Source: Marinobacter sp. X15-166B
GTDB lineage: Bacteria > Pseudomonadota > Gammaproteobacteria > Pseudomonadales > Oleiphilaceae
DNA: 64,000 nucleotides
Direction: 5' to 3'
Assembly (NCBI RefSeq): GCF_001752365.1
Contig: NZ_MEIY01000001.1
Location: 1,881,569-1,945,568 of the forward strand
Shown here: positions 56,975-64,000 of the stretch, in pieces
Position numbering within the stretch: position 1 is the first letter of the stretch
Layout: each line of letters starts with the position of its first letter
Notes under the pieces: model-generated
Seen by the model: only the letters and a program-made list of their open reading frames with translations
Told to the model about the DNA's origin: nothing
The model's database searches: none
Translations under genes and position numbers: made by a program

Positions 56975-58088
56975 GATGTTGTTCCTTGTGGCGAGCCAGT
57001 GCCTGCGCGTACACCCCCAGGGTCGCCTCTGTCTGCGCCTGCAGCCGGAACCGGTAGGGAATGTCGATGGTGTGTTGCGGCTGGTTCAGCAGGCGGATGG
57101 CCGTCTGCACAAAGCCGGCAAGGTCGTCCGGCTGCACCAACCCCTCGTTGAAACAGGCTTGCAGGATTTCCGAGGCACCGCCCCGATCGAACGCGACAAC
57201 GGGGGTACCGGTGGCGAGGGCTTCGGTCAGAGTGCGCCCGAACGGCTCGGGCTTGGTGGACAGGTGGCACACCAGGTCCGAGAGTCGGTACAGCTCGGCG
57301 ATGTCGCCGCGCTGGCCAAGAAAGCTGACGTGGGCGTCCAGTCCCAGCTCGCGGCGGCGACTGACCAGTTCTGTCATGAAGTGTTCCTTGCTGGGTTCCG
57401 CGCCCCCCACAATGATGCCGTGGCAGTCCGGTTGCTGGCGGATCAGCTCGGCCATAACGTCCAGAAACTGCAACTGACCCTTCCAGCGGGTGAGCCGACC
57501 GGGCATCATCAGGATGCGTTTGCCGGCGAGTTGCGGGTGTTCGTTCAGCAGTGTCTGGCGCCAGTGCTCCCCAGGCGGCCGCGGCTGAAACGCCTCCAGG
57601 TCGACCCCCCGTTGAATCACCGTGAGTGCGTTCGGGTCCACGGTGTAGTTGTTGAGGACGTAATCGCGCACGCACTCCGATACCGCAATCATGTGTTCGG
57701 CTTTGGCCATTATGGCGCTGTAGGGGCTTACCGAGTACATGCCATGAAAGGTGGATACCAGCGCCGGACGGCTCTGTGGAGAGAGTTTGCGCCAGGCCAG
57801 CCAGGTAATCCAGGCTGGCACGCGGGAGCGCACGTGGACGATGTCGGCCTGCAGTTCCTGCAGCAGCGCGCGCATGGGCGCGACCTGCAGCAGCGAAGCG
57901 GGGGATTTGCGGTGCACCGGGCGGTCGATGTGGCGGGAGCCCTGCTTTTCCAGCTGAGCCACCAAGGGGCCGCCTGATGACACCACGATGGACTCGTGTC
58001 CCTGTTTTACCAGGTCTGCGGCAAACTCGACGGTGCCCCGTTCCACGCCACCGCTGTGCAGGGCTGGCAGGACTTGCAGAACCTTCAT
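56967..58088 (-). CDS. GT4 glycosyltransferase
   Basis: The 373-residue protein is a second GT4 enzyme. It starts MKVLQVLPALHSGGVERGT, has PGRLTRWKGQLQFLDVMAEL and the donor-site stretch KPEPFGRTLTEALATGTPVVAFDRGG. ATG 58088 is used because the longer frame runs back through the upstream gene. It overlaps the ELM1-like gene by 4 bp and the next GT4 by 8 bp, a tight operon. Its family members act in LPS-core or capsule sugar transfer. Confidence 0.9.
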   Translation of the reverse strand: MKVLQVLPALHSGGVERGTVEFAADLVKQGHESIVVSSGGPLVAQLEKQGSRHIDRPVHRKSPASLLQVAPMRALLQELQADIVHVRSRVPAWITWLAWRKLSPQSRPALVSTFHGMYSVSPYSAIMAKAEHMIAVSECVRDYVLNNYTVDPNALTVIQRGVDLEAFQPRPPGEHWRQTLLNEHPQLAGKRILMMPGRLTRWKGQLQFLDVMAELIRQQPDCHGIIVGGAEPSKEHFMTELVSRRRELGLDAHVSFLGQRGDIAELYRLSDLVCHLSTKPEPFGRTLTEALATGTPVVAFDRGGASEILQACFNEGLVQPDDLAGFVQTAIRLLNQPQHTIDIPYRFRLQAQTEATLGVYAQALARHKEQHRG

Positions 58089-59035
58089 CGACGACTCCCC
58101 AACGCCAGAGTGTGGATCAGCCAGCGCGCGGCCCGGTCGGCTTCCCAGGGCGGCGTGGGCGGAGTGTGTTGCGGGTGCATCACCCGATGATGGTGGGGCC
58201 ACTGGATCACCCGGCCGCGTTCCAGCAACGCTTCGTTACCCTTTACCACCCGGCTGCGGCGCTGCGGCGTAAGGACTAAAAGGCCGGTGGGCACGCCCGA
58301 CGTCATGGCCTCGCACACCATGCTGCTGCTGTCCGGTGTCACCCAGACGGCCCGGGACATTGCCAGTTGCTGCGCCAGCCAGTTTTCGGGCGTGTGGTCC
58401 GGATCCACCACGGTAATGGCGGGGCCGGTCAGCCCGGCAAGCTGGGCCCTCAGACCCGGGGGCGTCCGGCGGGACCCGCTGACGGTCCAGTGCCAGTCCG
58501 GGTAGAGGGTGATCAGGCGGTTGATCTGCATGAACACGCTGGCATTGTCCCAGGTGTAGTGGGGGGAGGGACCGCCCACCAGCAACAGCGCGCCCGGCTC
58601 GGAGGGCAGCTCGGTCTGCGGTGATATGGCGTTGATCACGCCTTCGGTGATCAAGGTGTGCCGGCTGGCCGGCACACCGTCGTGCTCGGGGATAATGGCC
58701 GCGTCCACCCAGGATCGGGGGAACGCAGGATTCATCAGCACCACGGTGGCGGCACCTTTGAGTCGACGGTAACTCAGCAGCAATCGGTGAGTGCCGGTGC
58801 CGGCAGCGATAATCAGGGTCGGCTTGGGCGCATCACTGATGGTGACCGGAACGCCCGCCAGTGCCCGCCACAGCGGGACCCTGACGGCGGTGCTGTCAAT
58901 CCAGTGGAGCTCGGCGCCGGTCAGCGCCTGCAGGCGGCTACCCAGGCCTTTCAGCTGGTTGCGGTGGCCGGGCTTGAGGTCGGACACCAGCCAGATGACG
59001 GGAGGGTGGGTCGGGCTTGCGCTCGGGCTGCTCAT
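58085..59035 (-). CDS. ELM1-like (COG3660) nucleoside-diphosphate-sugar epimerase-fold protein
   Basis: The 316-residue protein matches the ELM1/COG3660 pattern: VIWLVSDLKPGHRNQLKGLGSRL at the start, a central VGGPSPHYTWD segment, and TPDSSSMVCEAMTSGVPTGL near the end. It looks like a GT-B-type fold. Relatives occur in bacterial LPS clusters, but their activity is poorly known. It lies 10 bp downstream of the second LpxL-like gene. Confidence 0.78.
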   Translation of the reverse strand: MSSPSASPTHPPVIWLVSDLKPGHRNQLKGLGSRLQALTGAELHWIDSTAVRVPLWRALAGVPVTISDAPKPTLIIAAGTGTHRLLLSYRRLKGAATVVLMNPAFPRSWVDAAIIPEHDGVPASRHTLITEGVINAISPQTELPSEPGALLLVGGPSPHYTWDNASVFMQINRLITLYPDWHWTVSGSRRTPPGLRAQLAGLTGPAITVVDPDHTPENWLAQQLAMSRAVWVTPDSSSMVCEAMTSGVPTGLLVLTPQRRSRVVKGNEALLERGRVIQWPHHHRVMHPQHTPPTPPWEADRAARWLIHTLALGSRR

Positions 59036-59045
59036 GGGTGGGGTA

Positions 59046-59981
59046 CTAGTAAAAGCCCGGGTCGTCTGGCGACGGCCGGGTCTTGAAACGCCGGTGCATC
59101 CACAGGTATTGATCCGGGTAGCGCCGAATTTCACCCTCTATGGTGGCGTTCACCAGGGTGGCGTCGGCAAGGTCGTCGCCGCTCGGAAAGTTTTCCAGCG
59201 GCGGATGAAAGTAGATGTCGTAGCCGATGCCCTGTGGGTGCCGGAAGTGGCTGAACGGGATCACCGCACAGCCGCTGCGCTCGGCGATTCGGGAGGTGGC
59301 CGTGATGCTGCCGGTAGCCACACCGAAGAAAGGCGCAAACACAATGCCCTTACGGCCGTAATCCTGGTCGGTGGCGTACCAGATGATGCGGTTCTGCTTA
59401 AGGCGGCGCAACAGGCCGCGCAAATCTTTGCTGTTCAGCGCCACGCCGTAGTGGCGCTCCCGGGCCCGGGTCATCACCGCATTCATCAGCGGGTTGTTGT
59501 GATCCCGCTGCATGACATCGGCGTCGATGAACAGGGACACCAGACTGCCGCCTAAATCCAGCGTGCTGTAGTGGCCGCCCAGCAGTAATATGCCTTTGCC
59601 CTTATCCAGCGCTGCGGTCACCTGTTCAAGGCCGTGCACTTCCGTGCGTGACCGCAGTCCTTCCGGGTTGCGGAACCAGGCCTGACCGATTTCCATGATG
59701 CCGATGCCATTGGAGTGAAACGCTTTGCGCACCAGTTGCCGTTGCTCGCTGGCGGACAACTCCGGAAAACACAGGCCGATATTGACGCTGGCGATGTGTC
59801 GGCGACGGGGCAGACAGCGGAACGCCAGCTCGCCAATGGCGATACCAAGCCACTGTTGCAGGCGCCGTGGCAATTGAGCCATCAGCCAGATGAGGCCGAT
59901 CAAGACCCAGGTGGGCCACCATCTGGGGTGGATGTATTGGTTGTAGCGGGTGTCGCGGGTAGTGTTGCGGTGCTTCTTCAC
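59046..59981 (-). CDS. LpxL/HtrB-family lipid A acyltransferase (second copy)
   Basis: The 311-residue protein has an N-terminal hydrophobic helix (WVLIGLIWLMAQLP), the catalytic motif HYSTLD (H-x4-D) and DQDYGRKGIVFAPFFG, typical of lauroyl/palmitoleoyl transferases. The start is GTG. It heads the minus-strand operon with the ELM1-like and two GT4 genes. It differs clearly from the copy at 54069, so the two are likely not redundant. Confidence 0.9.
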   Translation of the reverse strand: MKKHRNTTRDTRYNQYIHPRWWPTWVLIGLIWLMAQLPRRLQQWLGIAIGELAFRCLPRRRHIASVNIGLCFPELSASEQRQLVRKAFHSNGIGIMEIGQAWFRNPEGLRSRTEVHGLEQVTAALDKGKGILLLGGHYSTLDLGGSLVSLFIDADVMQRDHNNPLMNAVMTRARERHYGVALNSKDLRGLLRRLKQNRIIWYATDQDYGRKGIVFAPFFGVATGSITATSRIAERSGCAVIPFSHFRHPQGIGYDIYFHPPLENFPSGDDLADATLVNATIEGEIRRYPDQYLWMHRRFKTRPSPDDPGFY

Positions 59982-60141
59982 GTTCGCCAGGGCCGTCCGT
60001 CATTCGGTAACTGTAGGTGAAGGCAGTTTAGCAGGACACCGGCCATAGGCTAAAGTGAGAGGGGTGCTTAAGCCTCTGTCCTCTGGGCGATTCAGCATCG
60101 GATTAGGTAGAATGGCCGCGCGCAATTGACCCGGAGACCAC

Positions 60142-61395
60142 ATGCTGCATTTTTTGTATTCGACCTTTTTCAGACTCGCTCTGCCATTCATTATGGTGAA
60201 ACTCTGGTGGCACAGCCGCAGGAGTCCGGGAGAATGGTTGCACTGGCAACAGCGCCTCGGGTTTGTGCCGCGCTCCGAGCAACCGGTCATTTGGGTGCAC
60301 GCGGTGTCGGTCGGTGAAACCATTGCAGCGGCGCCGCTGGTGACCGCGTTGCTGGAGCGGGAGCCGGGGGCGCGTATTCTGATGACGGCGATGACCGCCA
60401 CCGGGGCCCGACAGGCCGAAGCCATATTTGGTGACCGGGTTCGGTACGCCTTTTCGCCTTACGACACCCCGGGCTCGGTGCGCCGCTTTGTGGATCGCAT
60501 CAACCCCAGTGCGCTGGTCATTATGGAAACCGAACTCTGGCCGAACATGATCAGCCTGACCCGCGCCCGCAATGTCCCGGTGTTTTTAATCAACGCGCGT
60601 TTGTCGGAGCGTTCCGCGCAGGGGTACGAGCGGCTGCAGATCTTTGCCCGCACCATCCTCAGTCGCATTACCTGGATCGCCGCCCAGGCCAATGACGATG
60701 CACAGCGGTTTTTGCGCCTGGGTGCGCGGCCCGAATCGGTCTCGGTCACCGGCAGTGTCAAATACGATGTGGTGGTCGATGATCCCTTGCGGGCGGCGGC
60801 GGCCCGCCTGCGCCAGGATCTGGGGGCGCGCCCGGTGTGGATCGCCGCCAGCACCCATGTCGGAGAAGATCAGCAACTTCTGGCGTGCCATCAGCAGATA
60901 TTGAAAAAACACCACAACGCTTTGCTCATTCTTGTGCCCCGCCACCCGGAACGGTTTGCCAGCGTTGCCGCGCTGGTCCGGGAGCAGGGGTTGACGTTGA
61001 CCCGCCGGACAGAGCACAGCGGGCCAGTCAATACCCAGGTCTATCTCGGCGATACCATGGGCGAGTTGCTGATGCTCTACGGGGCGGCGGACATGGCGTT
61101 TGTGGGAGGCTCACTGGTAGAGCGCGGGGGCCACAATCCGCTGGAGCCGGCCGCTTGGGGGATCCCGGTGTTGTCCGGCCCTCATGTGTTCAACTTCGAA
61201 GCGATCTACGCACAGCTGGCGGAGGGCAAGGGGTTGTTCAAAGTGGCCAACGACGCCGAGTTGGCCCGCTGTGTGAGTGGGTTGATGGACGGGCCGGAAG
61301 TGGCGGGCCGGGTGGGTGCCAACGCTCTGGCCACGGTAACGGCTAACCGGGGGGCCTTGCACAAGGTGGTTGATGGCATTGTCGAACGGGTCTGA
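60142..61395 (+). CDS. waaA: Kdo transferase (3-deoxy-D-manno-octulosonic acid transferase)
   Basis: WaaA attaches Kdo residues from CMP-Kdo to lipid IVA. The 417-residue product has an N-terminal membrane anchor (FLYSTFFRLALPFIMVKLWW), the conserved HAVSVGE and ETELWPNMI motifs and a C-terminal GT-B donor site (GGSLVERGGHNPLEPAAWGIPVL). With kdkA nearby the product may be phosphorylated at Kdo, as in Haemophilus and Vibrio, but the number of Kdo units is not readable. It is divergent from the LpxL operon. Confidence 0.97.
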   Translation: MLHFLYSTFFRLALPFIMVKLWWHSRRSPGEWLHWQQRLGFVPRSEQPVIWVHAVSVGETIAAAPLVTALLEREPGARILMTAMTATGARQAEAIFGDRVRYAFSPYDTPGSVRRFVDRINPSALVIMETELWPNMISLTRARNVPVFLINARLSERSAQGYERLQIFARTILSRITWIAAQANDDAQRFLRLGARPESVSVTGSVKYDVVVDDPLRAAAARLRQDLGARPVWIAASTHVGEDQQLLACHQQILKKHHNALLILVPRHPERFASVAALVREQGLTLTRRTEHSGPVNTQVYLGDTMGELLMLYGAADMAFVGGSLVERGGHNPLEPAAWGIPVLSGPHVFNFEAIYAQLAEGKGLFKVANDAELARCVSGLMDGPEVAGRVGANALATVTANRGALHKVVDGIVERV

Positions 61396-61425
61396 AAAAG
61401 CGCACGCCCTGGCGGGTGGTGCGCT
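61394..61425 (-). terminator. Terminator of tolC on the minus strand
   Basis: On the minus strand AGCGCAC/GTGCGCT form a stem with inner GCC/GGC pairing, followed by TTTTT. It lies just beyond the tolC stop and touches the waaA stop. On the plus strand no T-run follows, so it ends tolC only. Confidence 0.75.
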
Positions 61426-61456
61426 ATTGTGCGGTTTTCACGGTCAGCAATAACGT

Positions 61457-62824
61457 TTACTGCAACCGTGGGTCGGTGAGTGTTTCGGTGTCGTTTGCCA
61501 GCGCCTCTATGCCCGGCGCCGTGGCACTCAGCCAATTGTTGAGGTCAAGCAGGTCCTGCGGGCTCAGGGTGCCAGCGGCCAGCTTCAGACGCAGCGTGTT
61601 GATAATATAGTCGTAGCGGGCGTTGGCGAAATCGCGCAGGGCGAAGTAATACGCCTGTTCCGCATCCAGGACTTCCACAATATTGCGGGTGCCCACCTCG
61701 TAACCGGCGCGGGTGGCATCCAGCGCGCTGCGGCGCGACACAATGGTCTGTTCCAGTGCCGAGGCCGACTCGATGTTGGTGTTCACGGTGCGGAACAGGC
61801 TGCGGGTGTTCACCCGCACATCCCGGCGCACGGTTTCCAGAGTTTGCTCGGCCACTTCCACCAGCGAACGCTGTTGCCGGACCCGCGACTGGGTGCCGCC
61901 GCCCAGGTACAGCGGCACATTCAGGGTCAGGCTGATCTGGCCGTCGGTGGTGGTGCCGTCCCGCTGGGGCAGGTTGGTGCCGTTCAGACGGGTGTCCCCG
62001 TAGGCGGCGTTCAGATCCAGCGTCGGGTAGTGGCCGGACTTGGCGACGTTCAAGGTGGATTTGCTCGCACTCAGGTCATAAAGCGCAGATTGAATGGTCC
62101 AGTTCTGTTCGAGGGCGGTGGCTTCCCACAGGGTCGGGTTCATGGGCTCCGGCCGGCTCAGGGGAAAGTTTTGCCGCAGGTTTTCCAGGTCGTCATGGAA
62201 TTCGCCGGTTAACCGGGCCAGCTGTTCGCGAGCGATGTCCAGATCGCTTTCCGCCGCAATGCGCAGACTTTTGGTGGAATCGTAGCCGGCCCGGGCTTCG
62301 TGCACCTCGGTAATGGCGATCAGACCCACCTCAAAACGCTCCTGGGCTTGTTCGAACTGGCGCTGAATGGCGGCTTCGGCGGCGCGGGTGGCGGTGAGGT
62401 TATCGCTGGCGCGCAGTACGTTGAAGTAAGCCGTGGCCACATCGAGGATGAGCTGCTGTTGGGCCAGATTGTAACTGGCCCGGGCGGCCTGGCTTTGAAA
62501 CTTGCTGGCGTCGTATTGGTACCAGCGCTCACTGCGGAACACCGGCTGGGTCAGGCGCACCCCGTACGCAATCGCGGTAAACGCGTTATCCGTCTGGGGC
62601 CCGTCGCTATCGGTGTAGCTGGTTTCACCGAAGGCGCTTATCTGGGGCAGCAGGGTGCTTTTGCTGACGTCGACGTTGGCTTCCTGGGCTTCGAAACTGG
62701 CCCGGGCTGCGGCAATGCCGGAATCGTAGGAGAGTGCTTTCTCATAGGTCTCGATCAGGTCCAAAGACAGGGCGGGCTGAGCGACCAGAAGGCCGATCAG
62801 TCCGGAAAGCAGTGTTCTCTTCAT
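61457..62824 (-). CDS. tolC: TolC family outer-membrane efflux channel
   Basis: TolC is the trimeric outer-membrane duct for tripartite efflux pumps and type I secretion. The 455-residue product has a signal peptide (MKRTLLSGLIGLLVAQPALS) and the two OEP repeats of helices and beta-strands, each about 200 residues, with LNVPLYLGGGTQSRVRQQ near the equatorial region. AGGAG precedes ATG 62824. Longer in-frame starts upstream are not supported by family length. Confidence 0.93.
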   Translation of the reverse strand: MKRTLLSGLIGLLVAQPALSLDLIETYEKALSYDSGIAAARASFEAQEANVDVSKSTLLPQISAFGETSYTDSDGPQTDNAFTAIAYGVRLTQPVFRSERWYQYDASKFQSQAARASYNLAQQQLILDVATAYFNVLRASDNLTATRAAEAAIQRQFEQAQERFEVGLIAITEVHEARAGYDSTKSLRIAAESDLDIAREQLARLTGEFHDDLENLRQNFPLSRPEPMNPTLWEATALEQNWTIQSALYDLSASKSTLNVAKSGHYPTLDLNAAYGDTRLNGTNLPQRDGTTTDGQISLTLNVPLYLGGGTQSRVRQQRSLVEVAEQTLETVRRDVRVNTRSLFRTVNTNIESASALEQTIVSRRSALDATRAGYEVGTRNIVEVLDAEQAYYFALRDFANARYDYIINTLRLKLAAGTLSPQDLLDLNNWLSATAPGIEALANDTETLTDPRLQ

Positions 62825-62964
62825 GGTATCTCCTGAGTCAGTACATACGAATACGCAGATATGGAGGAGCGTCAGGCCCAGGTCACAAGACCCGAAGGCG
62901 GTGGACTCTGAGTGAGCAGGGAGGTCATTATGGACAATAACGGTTTCGATCTCTACACTTGCGA

Positions 62965-62992
62965 TTGGCACTGATTCAGGGTGTCACATACT
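62965..62992 (+). promoter_or_regulatory. Candidate promoter of thiC
   Basis: TTGGCA (62965-62970) and CATACT (62987-62992) are 16 bp apart, a moderate sigma-70 match. Initiation near 63000 would place the riboswitch at the very start of the transcript, as expected. Confidence 0.6.
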
Positions 62993-63006
62993 GATTTTTC
63001 GCGTCT

Positions 63007-63090
63007 TGACGGGGTGCTGGCAACTGGCCGGCTGAGATTGCACTGCAGAACCCGAATACCTGATCCGGATAATGCCGGCGTAGGAATATG
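63007..63090 (+). ncRNA. TPP riboswitch (thi box)
   Basis: The sequence shows the conserved TPP aptamer parts in order: GGGGTGC at 63011, GGCTGAGA, ACCC, and then ACCTGATCCGGATAATGCCGGCGTAGG. These pair as the P1-P5 arms. TPP binding would lower thiC expression. The 120 nt from here to ATG 63212 has a GCTGC/GCAGC hairpin but no clear terminator, so control may be at translation (inference). Confidence 0.95.
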
Positions 63091-63091
63091 A

Positions 63092-64000
<909 letters not shown>

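Overview
The window looks like a chromosomal segment of a marine-type gammaproteobacterium. The S10-spc-alpha ribosomal order, the uvrA / YajR-type MFS / ssb arrangement (also known from Pseudomonas), the glnA-DUF4124-ntrB-ntrC order and the Kdo/heptose LPS-core genes all fit. A member of the Cellvibrionales (Marinimicrobium/Gilvimarinus-like) is my best guess, by inference only. There is no IS element, phage, integron, tRNA or CRISPR array that I can see.

Layout. 1-13860: the S10, spc and alpha operons, with a strong promoter before rpsJ, rpmJ after secY, a second strong promoter buried in a perfect 13-bp palindrome before rpsM, and a terminator after rplQ. 13883-18870: uvrA (minus), a YajR-like transporter and ssb. 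19067-28907: a co-oriented, partly overlapping signalling cluster of two soluble histidine kinases, a receiver/degenerate HD-GYP protein, a lone receiver, an MglA-like GTPase, a receiver fused to a PilB/GspE-type ATPase, and a pseudo-receiver/PAS/LOV/GGDEF/EAL/receiver protein. This is the most unusual part of the window. 28922-33890: ntrC, ntrB, a DUF4124 protein and glnA on the minus strand, with a sigma-54 promoter and two perfect NtrC boxes 30 bp apart. 34111-40740: typA, a DUF3581 protein, prolyl aminopeptidase, dtd, a porin and a CYTH protein. 40754-47333: mgtE and a K+ channel (minus), glnE and ilvE. 47423-61395: an LPS-core / surface-glycan region with a DUF6165 protein, a GT9 heptosyltransferase, a Kdo kinase, several GT2/GT4 enzymes, a CDP-glycerol transferase-like protein, an O-antigen-ligase/GT2 fusion, two LpxL-family acyltransferases, an ELM1-like protein and waaA. 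61457-64000: tolC (minus), then a promoter, a TPP riboswitch and the 5' part of thiC.

How the parts work together. The nitrogen genes form one control loop: NtrB/NtrC activate glnA through sigma-54, and GlnE modifies GlnA. The glycan genes build and decorate lipid A-core. In the signalling cluster the receivers share one distinctive C-terminal signature (Y-R-(Y/F)-x-x-K-P-W) and sit with an MglA-like switch, a pilus/secretion-type motor ATPase and a probable blue-light and c-di-GMP protein. I infer a module that positions or drives a surface machine, loosely analogous to FimX/PilB/MglA, but its target is not in the window.

Two genes are frameshifted, at three sites in total, every one inside a G or C homopolymer: the second kinase (G6 and G9) and a GT4 glycosyltransferase (C8). 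Either these are assembly errors or they are contingency loci; raw reads would decide.
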